From Gammaproteobacteria bacterium (GTDB lineage Bacteria; Pseudomonadota; Gammaproteobacteria; Steroidobacterales; Foliamicaceae): a DNA stretch of 64,000 nt. Shown in pieces: positions 33,263 to 41,563 of the stretch. Positions within the stretch are counted from its first letter, which is position 1; each line of letters starts with the position of its first letter. The notes below the pieces were generated by a model, which saw nothing but the letters and a program-made list of their open reading frames with translations, did not search any database and was not told where the DNA came from. Location: assembly GCA_011523505.1 (NCBI GenBank), contig WTGP01000043.1:24187-88186 (forward strand), in the 5' to 3' direction. Made by a program: the position numbers and the translations under genes.

Positions 33263-36200
33263 ATGCACGCTTTTTTCTTCCGCCGCCCGCTCGCGGCCAT
33301 AATTCTCGTTCTTGCCCTGCCCGCTTTCGTTCAGGCCCAGCAGGCCGACGAGGGCGAAGAGGAGCAGGACACGAGCGTGGAGGCACTGGCCGAGGAAGCG
33401 GAGGACGCGCTTGAACTCGGCACCCAGGTGGTTACCGGGTCGCGCCTGATCGGCGGCGACCCCAGCGCTCGCATATACAGCTTCACCGCCGAGCAGATTG
33501 CCGCACGGGGTGTTTCCACCCTGGAGGACTTTTTCCGCAGGCTGCCCTGGACATACTCGTCCATGACTTCGCAAACCAGCAGCGCGTCCAACAATAATCA
33601 GGTCTTCCTGCCCGGCGAGGACTCGATTCGCTTCCGCGGGAACGGCCTGGCCATTTCGTCGCTCAATCTTCGCGGCCTGGGCAGCCCGAACACGCTGATT
33701 CTCCTGAATGGCCGGCGTATTGCCGGCGTGGGCGGTGTTCAGGACGACCTGGCGAATCTCCTGAACGTGCCGCTGTCCGCCATCGAACGGGTGGACGTTC
33801 AGTTGGACGGCGCTTCCACAGTGTACGGTTCGGATGCCATCGGCGGCGTCGTGAACTTCATCACAAAGAAAAACTACCGCGGCCTTTCCGCCAGTTACCG
33901 TCATGAATACAGTTCCACGGACGCCCACCAGACCAATGCCACCATTACGGGCGGCTACGCATGGGGTAGCGGCAATGTGACCGCGATCCTTTCCCGCTCG
34001 ACGTCCGATCCGATCACGAATGCAAAAACCGGATGGACCACGCTGGACTATCGCGGCTTGTACGGCCCGGAATTCGACCGGCGCATCACGGACAAGACCC
34101 AGCCCGGCGTGGCCTGCAAGTTCAGGAACCTGAGGCCCGTTGGGCGGCCGTTTTACTGGTGCGTGAATTCCGGGGCGCCGCTGTGGCAAAACACTTTTTA
34201 CCAGTTGCCCTCGGACCACAGCGGCGCCGGCGCAACCGAAGCCGACTTTCACACCTTTACCAACCGGGCGGGCGACACGGCCCCAACACCGCTGGACGAA
34301 CTGCCCCCGCAGAACGGCATGGACTCCTCGACCCGTTCGCTGAGCCTTAACGTTGAGCAATACATTAGCGACAGCCTCAGGGTGTTCGCCGATGTCAACT
34401 GGTCCATCAACGAGGCCTACCAGGAATACGACCGGCGCATTAACGGTCGGTTCCTGGTGCCGGCCAGCAATGCCTACAATCCCTTCGGCGAGCCGATGAT
34501 GGTGAATTACGCCGCGGTCAACGAGTTCGACGACGGCCTGTTGCCCCAGCAATACGACTTTGCCGAGAACGAAACGCGCAATCTGAGCTTCGGGATCATC
34601 TGGACTTTCGGCGCGGACCACGAATTGCTGGTGGAAGCCACCCGCAGCAAGTCGTGGCGCACCGACCATGGCTTACGCGCCTATGCCGAGCGAAGCGTAT
34701 GGGACCCGACGGCGGAGGCCTTTTACGAAGCGCTGTCGAGTCCCGACCCGGACCGGGCCCTGAACGTGTTCGGCAACGGCACGGTGCAGGGCCAGTTCGA
34801 ATCTTTGCTCACGCAATACGAAACCCCTTACGAGGGCACAACCGATACGCGGCAATACAATGTGAGCCTTCGGGGACGGTTGTTCCGGCTGTGGGGCGGG
34901 GCGATTACCTACTCCATTGGCGGCGAATACCGGGAAAACATTATTTTCTACTCAAGCGGAAGTTATAACTCGACATTCGTGCCGCCGGAAAGTGAATGGG
35001 CCACCGACTCGGCATTGAACGTCGGCTTGAAGCGGCCTTCCCGGGATACCCAGGCCTATTACGGCGAACTGGGCCTGCCGCTGTTCGGCCCGGACAACGC
35101 AAGAAAGGGCCTCAGGTCGCTGATCCTGACGCTGGGTGCGCGCTACGACGTACAGGAATCACTGGGTGCGTTTGGCGGCGACTGGAACCAGTTGCGCGTG
35201 CCGTGCCGAAATGCCTACTGGGACCCGTTCGTGGCGGATTTTGTCTGGTTCGACGACCGGTGTATCCACCGCAACGTGACCGCGACACTCGGTACCGCCC
35301 GTGCCGGACGGACGACGCCGCGCGCCGGATTCGAGTACAAGCCTCTGGAAGAACTCACTATGCGGGTCCGCTGGTCCCGGTCGTTCCGGGCCCCCAACTG
35401 GACAGACCAGTTCTATGCCCGGGACCCGAACCGCAGGCCCACTGCATACGCGAGCAATTTCTTCCAGACGATAATCGATCCCTACGATCCGGACGGGCCG
35501 ACCGAAATCACTTGGGCCCACGGCGTATTGCAACAGAGCCTGCCGCTCTCTCCGGACATCCAGTCGGAGCACTCGGATCACTGGACGGTAGGAATCGAGT
35601 GGGCGCCGGAGGCGGTTCCGGGACTGCTATGGACCGCGGACTGGTCGAGGACGGACTTTACCAACCGGATTCGCAGCAGCAGCCTGTGGCTCGCGCAGAA
35701 TCCGGAGTATGTGTTGAATCATCCCCTCGTGGCGGAGCGCAACGAGCGCGGCGATCTGGTAAAGGTGTACTCGCGGCGCATAAACATTGCCGCGGAATAC
35801 AACGATTTGCTATCCACCGAGCTGCAATACTCCATTGACACGCGATTTGGAAACTTCAGCCCGGGCATTGCCTATACACGCTTTTTCAAGGACTCTCGGC
35901 AGGTGAGCCCGGATGCGCTGATCGAATCCGATCTCGGCACGCAGAACGGCCCGGACCGCTACAAGTGGCAGGGTTCGCTGCATTGGTTGTGGGGCCGCGT
36001 CACGGCAAGCGTGTTTATGTATTACACGCCGGGCCACGTGTACGAAAACGCCTTTACCTGTCCGTTCGACATCACCACTATTCCGGGTACGCGCTGCACG
36101 GTGCGCCATGAGGAACTGGATCTGGACGTGTCTTCGCTGACCACCGTGGACCTGACCGTGACCTATCTGTTCGACAATGGGCTGCGGCTTCGCGCCGGGG

Positions 36201-36334
36201 GCACCAATATCCTCGACCGGGCGGCGCCACGTTCGCTTTCGTTCAGCGCCTCGCGCCTGACGCAGCCCTACGATCCCCGCCGCTGGGACGCACGCGGCCA
36301 GGTGCTGTTTCTGGAGTTGCACTGGGAAATGTGA
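33263..36334 (+). CDS. Large TonB-dependent receptor
   Basis: A 1023-residue receptor: signal peptide (about 1-26, ending VQAQ), an acidic linker (ADEGEEEQDTSVEALAEEAED), plug domain with LGTQVVTGSRL, LNLRGLGSPNTLILLNGRRI and DGASTVYGSDAIGGVVNF, and a long barrel ending in LELHWEM. The LNGRR and GSDAIGGVVN motifs are typical of large receptors for peptides, saccharides or other big substrates in Proteobacteria. ATG at 33263 has a ribosome-binding site inside a hairpin. The final residue is Met rather than the usual aromatic. Confidence 0.92.
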   Translation: MHAFFFRRPLAAIILVLALPAFVQAQQADEGEEEQDTSVEALAEEAEDALELGTQVVTGSRLIGGDPSARIYSFTAEQIAARGVSTLEDFFRRLPWTYSSMTSQTSSASNNNQVFLPGEDSIRFRGNGLAISSLNLRGLGSPNTLILLNGRRIAGVGGVQDDLANLLNVPLSAIERVDVQLDGASTVYGSDAIGGVVNFITKKNYRGLSASYRHEYSSTDAHQTNATITGGYAWGSGNVTAILSRSTSDPITNAKTGWTTLDYRGLYGPEFDRRITDKTQPGVACKFRNLRPVGRPFYWCVNSGAPLWQNTFYQLPSDHSGAGATEADFHTFTNRAGDTAPTPLDELPPQNGMDSSTRSLSLNVEQYISDSLRVFADVNWSINEAYQEYDRRINGRFLVPASNAYNPFGEPMMVNYAAVNEFDDGLLPQQYDFAENETRNLSFGIIWTFGADHELLVEATRSKSWRTDHGLRAYAERSVWDPTAEAFYEALSSPDPDRALNVFGNGTVQGQFESLLTQYETPYEGTTDTRQYNVSLRGRLFRLWGGAITYSIGGEYRENIIFYSSGSYNSTFVPPESEWATDSALNVGLKRPSRDTQAYYGELGLPLFGPDNARKGLRSLILTLGARYDVQESLGAFGGDWNQLRVPCRNAYWDPFVADFVWFDDRCIHRNVTATLGTARAGRTTPRAGFEYKPLEELTMRVRWSRSFRAPNWTDQFYARDPNRRPTAYASNFFQTIIDPYDPDGPTEITWAHGVLQQSLPLSPDIQSEHSDHWTVGIEWAPEAVPGLLWTADWSRTDFTNRIRSSSLWLAQNPEYVLNHPLVAERNERGDLVKVYSRRINIAAEYNDLLSTELQYSIDTRFGNFSPGIAYTRFFKDSRQVSPDALIESDLGTQNGPDRYKWQGSLHWLWGRVTASVFMYYTPGHVYENAFTCPFDITTIPGTRCTVRHEELDLDVSSLTTVDLTVTYLFDNGLRLRAGGTNILDRAAPRSLSFSASRLTQPYDPRRWDARGQVLFLELHWEM

Positions 36335-36357
36335 CGACTCGCAAGAGGCCATAGCGT

Positions 36358-37578
36358 CTAGCTTGGCGCTATGATGCGCTCGACCGCGCGCGCGAGCACC
36401 TTCAGCCCCAGCACGATGTCTTCCTCGCGCGTATCTTCCGAGATGTCGTGGCTGCGACCGCCGATGCTCGGGACGAACATCATCGCCGTTGGCACCAGGT
36501 GCGCGAGCATCGTGGCGTCGTGCCCGGCTCCGCTCGGCATGCGGATGCTGGACGCATGCAGGTCGGCCGCGGCCTGTTCCAGGTGCCCCAGCACCGACTC
36601 GTCCATCGGGTTCGGCAGGATCCCCGCGCCCGGAACGACCTCGGCCGAAACCCGATGCTCTTCCGCGAGCCGCCCTGCATGGTCGACGATGTACCGCCGA
36701 ATGCGGTCCAGCACATCCGCGGAAGGATCGCGATACTCGACGCCCAGACTCGCCTGTTGCGTCACGACGTTGTAGGCGCCCGGCTCCAGCCGGACCAGTC
36801 CGAGGTTCCAGACGGTCCTGTCGCTGCCTTCATTTCGGCAGAACCGCGCAAAGTCGTCCGCAAACGCATAAAGCGCGGCCGCCGCGTCCCGGCGCAGTTC
36901 CATCGGCGTCGTGCCCGCGTGGTCCGCCTGCCCGGTGAAGACGACCTCGCAGCGGGACACGCCAACGATGTCGGTCACCAGTCCGATCCGCTTGCCCGCG
37001 GTCTCCAGCACCGGTCCCTGTTCGATGTGCGCCTCCAGGTACGCGGCGTGCCGGTCCGGCTCGAAGCGCAACAGCTCGCGTCCGGCGTAGCCGGCCGACT
37101 GCAAGGCGCTTTCCAGGCTTTCGCCCCGTTCGTCCCTGAGTTCACGAATATCGCCCTCGTCCATTTTTCCGGCGAAAACGGCGCTTCCCAGCAAGCCGGC
37201 GAAGCGGCCTTCCTCGTCGATGAAGGAGATCACCTCCACGCCCGGGTCGTCCGTCAGGCCGGCCTCCACGTAGGCACGAGCGATCTCCAGACCAAAGATC
37301 ACCCCCATGGAGCCGTCCAGCCATCCGCCCTTGGGCACCGAATCGGTGTGCGAACCGATCAGGATGTGTTTGCGGCTGCCCGGCGTGCGCCCGGCGACGC
37401 TGCCGATTCCGTCGATACGCGCATCGAGCCCCGCGGCCCGCATTCGCTTCAGAAGCCAGTCGCGCGAGGCGAGGTCCTCGGGTGTGAGCGAGCGCCGGTT
37501 GACGCCGCTGCCCATCTTGCCGAACTCCGCAAGCGCACGGAGGTCCGCGAGCATCCGCTGCGGATCGATCGGCAGCAC
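36358..37578 (-). CDS. M20-family amidohydrolase (HyuC / allantoate amidohydrolase type)
   Basis: A 406-residue, two-metal hydrolase of the N-carbamoyl-L-amino-acid hydrolase / allantoate amidohydrolase family. The metal ligands are visible in order: IGSHTDSV, GWLDGSMG, SFIDEEGRF, EAHIEQG and GAGHDATM. It cleaves carbamoyl or ureido groups from N-carbamoyl amino acids or similar compounds in the cytoplasm. It is convergent with the TonB receptor (23-base gap) and follows a small exported-protein gene. The substrate is not predictable. Confidence 0.92.
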   Translation of the reverse strand: MLPIDPQRMLADLRALAEFGKMGSGVNRRSLTPEDLASRDWLLKRMRAAGLDARIDGIGSVAGRTPGSRKHILIGSHTDSVPKGGWLDGSMGVIFGLEIARAYVEAGLTDDPGVEVISFIDEEGRFAGLLGSAVFAGKMDEGDIRELRDERGESLESALQSAGYAGRELLRFEPDRHAAYLEAHIEQGPVLETAGKRIGLVTDIVGVSRCEVVFTGQADHAGTTPMELRRDAAAALYAFADDFARFCRNEGSDRTVWNLGLVRLEPGAYNVVTQQASLGVEYRDPSADVLDRIRRYIVDHAGRLAEEHRVSAEVVPGAGILPNPMDESVLGHLEQAAADLHASSIRMPSGAGHDATMLAHLVPTAMMFVPSIGGRSHDISEDTREEDIVLGLKVLARAVERIIAPS

Positions 37579-37609
37579 GGCGCCACCTTCCGTTTGGGGG
37601 AGGATCGGG

Positions 37610-38128
37610 CTATTTCTTGCGCTTCAGTTCGATCGTGGTCGTCTCTTCGCTGATCTTCCCGTCCTGCATGCCCCACCAGCGTGTGGTCAAGCGATCGTCA
37701 CCGCGGAAAATATATTCTGCGTGGTGCATGTGTTGGGCGTCGGGCGAGGCCAGGTTGGTGACGCTCTCGAACTGCAACTCAAGGCGGTTCTCGTCCTCCG
37801 TCGCTTTCACTTCCATGCGGGGCTGGTTGCCGGCGGCGCAGTAGTGCGTCATCAGCACCCGGTCGCCGTCGGCATGGTACATGTTGACCATTTCGTATCC
37901 TTCGGGACTGCCGGGCGCCATCACCTCCACCAGGGCGGAACCGGCCGCCGTGAGCCGGAAGGTGGAGCCGATCATGTCGCTCTCCTCACCGTTCTCGTCC
38001 AGATACACCCAGTCGCCTTCCAGTGCGGCGAGTTTCTCCATCACGCTCTTTTCGTCCGCCGCGGCGGCGCCACCCGTCAGCATCAACGCCAGCAGCGTCG
38101 CGCCGGAAATTGCAGTTCTGATTTTCAT
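37610..38128 (-). CDS. Exported protein of unknown function
   Basis: A 172-residue protein with a signal peptide (about 1-24, MKIRTAISG onward, cut near AAAAD). The mature part contains LAALEGDWVYLDENGEE, STFRLTAAGSALVEVMAPGSPEGYEMVNMYHADGD and a Lys-rich end. The pattern of short beta-strands suggests a lipocalin- or DUF1579-like beta-barrel, but this is a guess and I do not assign a family. It is on the same strand as, and 31 bases before, the M20 hydrolase gene. Confidence 0.75.
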   Translation of the reverse strand: MKIRTAISGATLLALMLTGGAAAADEKSVMEKLAALEGDWVYLDENGEESDMIGSTFRLTAAGSALVEVMAPGSPEGYEMVNMYHADGDRVLMTHYCAAGNQPRMEVKATEDENRLELQFESVTNLASPDAQHMHHAEYIFRGDDRLTTRWWGMQDGKISEETTTIELKRKK

Positions 38129-38158
38129 AAGTGTCCTCTCTTCGGTTTTTTTGGTCAG

Positions 38159-38860
38159 TCAGTCCAGCAGCAGGCCGCCGGATATGTTGGTAATTGTGCC
38201 CGTCATGTGCCCGGCCGCGTCGGAGCACAGGAAATCCGTCATTGCCGCGCATTCATCCGCGGTGCCGAGCCGGCCCAGCGGCGCCCGCTCGGCCAGAAAG
38301 GCCCGGCGCTCCGGCCCGAGACGGTCGAGCATGGGCGTATCGATCGGGCCAGGCGCGATCGCGTTGACCCTGATGCCGTCGGCCGCCCACTCGCGGGCGA
38401 GGTAGCGGACAATGCCGATGATTCCGGCCTTGGCCGCCGTGTAGGCGGGGCCGGACAATTCGTTGCCGCCGTTGATCGCATTCGTCGACGAATACATCAG
38501 CATCGCGCCGCGGGTCTGCTTGAGATACGGATGCACGGCGCGCGCCAGCAGGAAAGTCGATGTGAGATTGACGTCGACGATCCGGTTCCAGTCCTCCAGC
38601 GACACGTCCACGAACGGCCCCTCGCCGGTGATCCCCACGGTGTGCACCACCCAGCGCGGCGGACCCAGTTCCCCGGCGCATTGCGCGACGGCCTCTGCGA
38701 CCTGCGCTTCGTCGGTTGCTTCCGCCGGCAGCGAGAGGCCGGCCGGCGCCTGCTGCCCCGGCAAAACCATCGCCCCCACCGCCAGCCCACGCTCAACGAA
38801 CCGCCGCACGACCGCCGAGCCGATCCCCCCGGCCGCACCCGTTACAAGCGCACACTCCAT
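38159..38860 (-). CDS. Short-chain dehydrogenase/reductase
   Basis: A 233-residue Rossmann-fold oxidoreductase: TGAAGGIGSAVV (cofactor), VHTVGITGEGPF, catalytic Ser/Tyr/Lys in SSTNAINGG and YTAAKAGIIG, and NAIAPGPIDTPM. The fold and C-terminal GGLLLD match 3-oxoacyl-ACP reductase-like SDRs. An upstream extension to 38923 exists, but the ATG at 38860 begins directly at the first beta-strand and is preferred. It lies 40 bases after the PqqC-like gene, in the same direction. Confidence 0.9.
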   Translation of the reverse strand: MECALVTGAAGGIGSAVVRRFVERGLAVGAMVLPGQQAPAGLSLPAEATDEAQVAEAVAQCAGELGPPRWVVHTVGITGEGPFVDVSLEDWNRIVDVNLTSTFLLARAVHPYLKQTRGAMLMYSSTNAINGGNELSGPAYTAAKAGIIGIVRYLAREWAADGIRVNAIAPGPIDTPMLDRLGPERRAFLAERAPLGRLGTADECAAMTDFLCSDAAGHMTGTITNISGGLLLD

Positions 38861-38900
38861 GCTGCCCGTCACTCCGCTCTCCCGGCGGATTCGATCAAGG

Positions 38901-39608
38901 TCAGGCGGCCTTGGGTACCACAAGCGCGGCCTGGATGCCGTCGAGCATGCTCCAGCGCAGCGAAGCGGACGCCCGAACCGCGGCGATGGCGCGCTCCTGG
39001 AGGGCCTCGGTGGTGGCGTAGCGGTCGGTCAGTTCCAGGCCAATATGCGCGTGCTCCTCGTCGCCCTCGATGTGCACGTGGAAGAACTCCATGTCGTCCT
39101 CGCTGAAGCCCATCTTGCGCATCGCCTTGACGTAGGCCGGATAAAGCGTGGGCAACTGGCCTTCCAGCGCAACCATGATGCCGGCGGCCGATTCCGCCAG
39201 GTGGCGAATCGTGGACAGCTCCCAGATCCAGGCGCGCATGGCCCGCGTGGTCGGGAGGATTTCGTCGCGCAGGTCCGCATTGACGACGTCCTCGCGCGAC
39301 AGGCCGCAGGCCTCGGCGAACTTGACCAGCAGGTCCGGATGCCGTTTTTCCGGCGTCTCCGGCATTTCCTCGCCCAGCAGGTTTTCCAGCAGGTGCTGGC
39401 GGGCGTCAAGGTCCGGCAGCCGGGCATAAAGGGCGGCGAACTGCTGCGGGATCGGCGCGATGTAGTAATAGTGCTGCACCGCGTAGCGCCCCAGTTGTTC
39501 GCGCGAAAGGGCGCCCTGCGCCCACATCCGGCTGAAAGGGTGTCCGCCGCCGTGGCGCGGCTTGCGCGCGGCTTCCAGAGCGTCGAAAAAGTCTTGTTTG
39601 TTCAACAT
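38901..39608 (-). CDS. PqqC/heme-oxygenase-like putative di-iron oxidase
   Basis: A 235-residue all-helical protein of the TENA/PqqC (iron-containing redox enzyme) class. Possible metal ligands include E81, H90 (EKRHPDLL), E149 and the HxxxDxxH cluster at H179-D183-H186 (HVHIEGDEEH), which resembles the ligand set of heme-oxygenase-like di-iron oxidases such as UndA or BesC. PqqC itself is cofactorless, so activity is open. The ATG at 39608 is preceded by AGGAGA. Other pqq genes are absent. It lies between two SDR genes. Confidence 0.82.
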   Translation of the reverse strand: MLNKQDFFDALEAARKPRHGGGHPFSRMWAQGALSREQLGRYAVQHYYYIAPIPQQFAALYARLPDLDARQHLLENLLGEEMPETPEKRHPDLLVKFAEACGLSREDVVNADLRDEILPTTRAMRAWIWELSTIRHLAESAAGIMVALEGQLPTLYPAYVKAMRKMGFSEDDMEFFHVHIEGDEEHAHIGLELTDRYATTEALQERAIAAVRASASLRWSMLDGIQAALVVPKAA

Positions 39609-39622
39609 GGGTCGGTTTTCTC

Positions 39623-40462
39623 CTAGTGCATTTCCTCGCCGCCGGTCACGTTCAGCGAGTCGCCGTTGATGTAGATGGCCTGGTCGGAACAAAGGAACGC
39701 AACGGCGTTGGCGGTGTCCGCGACCTTGCCCTCGCGGCGCATCGGATTGCGCGTGCGGATATTGTCGATGTACTGCTCCAGCGTCAGGCCGAAGTGATTG
39801 GAAAAATAGTCGTTTTGGACGGCGCCCAGCCCGGTCGTGACGTGGTTGGGACAGACGGCGTTCACGGTGATCCCGTGAGGGCCCAGCTCCAGGGCGCAGG
39901 TGCGGGTCAGCCCGACAAGGCCGTGCTTGGACGCCGTGTAGGCGGCCATGTGCGGGAAACTGGATTTCGCCGCCTGGCTTGCGATGTTGATGACGCGCCC
40001 GCCCTCGCCCTGGCTGATCATCCGGCGGGCGGCGTGCTTGGTGCAGAGGAAGGGGCCTTTCAGGTTCACGTCCAGGACCGCGTCCCACTTGTCTTCCGAC
40101 AGCTCGGTACAGGCGTCGATCAGGTAGCCAATCCCGGCGTTGTTGACCAGGATGTCCAGGCGGCCGAAGCTTTCCACGGCGTGCGCCACCGCGGCCTCCA
40201 CCTGGGACTCGTCGCGCACATCCAGCGGGAAGGCGTCGGCGACGCCTCCCCGGTCCCGGATACCCTGCACCACGGCCCGCATGGAATCGGTGGCGCCGAT
40301 GTGCTTGTCGGGCATGTGTTCGTCCGGCGACTCCCCCAGGTCCGTGATCAGTACGCTGGCCCCGCACTCGGCCAGCTTCGAGGCGATGCCTTCGCCGAGT
40401 CCGCGGGCGCGGCCGGCGCCGGTAACGAGCGCAACCTTGCCGCTCAGGTCGTAATTTTTCAT
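39623..40462 (-). CDS. Short-chain dehydrogenase/reductase
   Basis: A 279-residue SDR with TGAGRARGLGEGIA at the cofactor site (a longer glycine loop than usual), DILVNNAGIGYLID, the catalytic Ser in INIASQAAKSS, YTASKHGLVG and NAVCPNHVTTGL. It ends in VTGGEEMH. Its length and an inserted GESPDEHMPDKHIGATD segment after beta-2 set it apart from simple ketoreductases. It is the first gene of a short operon with the di-iron-type oxidase (14-base gap). Confidence 0.92.
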   Translation of the reverse strand: MKNYDLSGKVALVTGAGRARGLGEGIASKLAECGASVLITDLGESPDEHMPDKHIGATDSMRAVVQGIRDRGGVADAFPLDVRDESQVEAAVAHAVESFGRLDILVNNAGIGYLIDACTELSEDKWDAVLDVNLKGPFLCTKHAARRMISQGEGGRVINIASQAAKSSFPHMAAYTASKHGLVGLTRTCALELGPHGITVNAVCPNHVTTGLGAVQNDYFSNHFGLTLEQYIDNIRTRNPMRREGKVADTANAVAFLCSDQAIYINGDSLNVTGGEEMH

Positions 40463-40513
40463 GGAGCGGATTTTAGCCGCTAATCGGAGAGGACTTAAGC
40501 CTGCACGGGCGGC

Positions 40514-41563
40514 TCACGACAGCGCCTGCGAGAAGATCTCCGCGCAGCGTTCCACGACGGCACGCCGCCACAGGGGATCGTCCGGAAGGTGGTGCCGGAG
40601 CATGGCGGCGTCGACTTTCCGGCGTCGCGCCGTGCCGTAATCTCCCCGCACTTCCGCCCAATGCGACTCGATTATCGCTCGCAGGCCTTCGTCGAGCGGG
40701 TAGGTGCCGAGTTCCAGTACGATCGAGGTGAGTTCCCGGCCGGACAAAGCACGCTCATAGCCGTCCGCGCAATGGCCGAGCGCATCGCGGTATTCACCGG
40801 CCTGGGCATCCCGCGGAGCGATCAGGGCCTGGCCGAAACGCCGGCGGGCCAGCGCCAGCGCCTTGCCCGTGTGCATGCACACGACCATGCCTGCGCCGAA
40901 CGCCCCCGCGCCGGAGTGCAGGTCCACGATCGTCACGCGATTTGCGCCGCGGGCCTCATCCCGAAGAATCCGCAGCAGGACGCGATGCGCCCATAGCGGC
41001 CGGGTTCCGCCGAATCCGAAACCGTCTTCATGCCGGTACTGGCCGTCCATGAGGGCCTGGACGAAACGCCGCTTGCCCATTTCCTCCATCAGGCGCTCGA
41101 CCGCGGAATAGTCTTCGCCCGCCATCAGCGTGGCGTGCACCCGCTCGTATTCTTCGCCGCCGGCGTCAAGCGAATCGAAGTCGGGAAAATTCCGGCACAG
41201 GTCCACCAGGTCTTCGGCAGTCCGGGTCATGCGCCAGGCGCCCACCGGGTTCACGCCATGAATCATGAGCACCGCGGTCCCGTCCGGCAGGTTTTCGCAA
41301 TGCCCGCTCCGGATTAGGTTGACCTGGCAGCCGGAACCGGCCATCAGCTCCACCCCGTGTACGCCCGATGTGAGGACCAACAGGTGTTCGGGCTCCCGCG
41401 CTCCGGTTCGCGCGACTTCTACCGTCAGCGGGACCCTTGTGGACTCCTGTAACGGGTGGGTCAGGCTGCGGAGGGTGAAGTCGACGCCATGCGCGGCTGA
41501 AATAAATTCCGCGCGCGCCTCCGCGAGTGAGGTCCTGAAACAGTCGTCGACGGAAAAGACCAT
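40514..41563 (-). CDS. DUF2817 hydrolase (M14-like zinc carboxypeptidase fold)
   Basis: A 349-residue protein of DUF2817, distantly related to zinc carboxypeptidases/aspartoacylases. Likely metal-binding motifs are SGVHGVELMAG (His and Glu) and IVDLHSGAGAFG (His). It should hydrolyse an amide or ester in the cytoplasm; no signal peptide is present. The ATG at 41563 shares one base with the GMC oxidoreductase stop (TAATG), so the two are translationally coupled. It is the last gene of the six-gene minus-strand operon. Confidence 0.82.
   Translation of the reverse strand: MVFSVDDCFRTSLAEARAEFISAAHGVDFTLRSLTHPLQESTRVPLTVEVARTGAREPEHLLVLTSGVHGVELMAGSGCQVNLIRSGHCENLPDGTAVLMIHGVNPVGAWRMTRTAEDLVDLCRNFPDFDSLDAGGEEYERVHATLMAGEDYSAVERLMEEMGKRRFVQALMDGQYRHEDGFGFGGTRPLWAHRVLLRILRDEARGANRVTIVDLHSGAGAFGAGMVVCMHTGKALALARRRFGQALIAPRDAQAGEYRDALGHCADGYERALSGRELTSIVLELGTYPLDEGLRAIIESHWAEVRGDYGTARRRKVDAAMLRHHLPDDPLWRRAVVERCAEIFSQALS

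Noticed and set aside
40463..40500. A leaderless promoter (TTAAGT and TAAAAT on the minus strand) before the SDR gene
   Set aside because: The -35 match is poor (3 of 6) and the start point would fall on the ATG itself; evidence is too thin to list.
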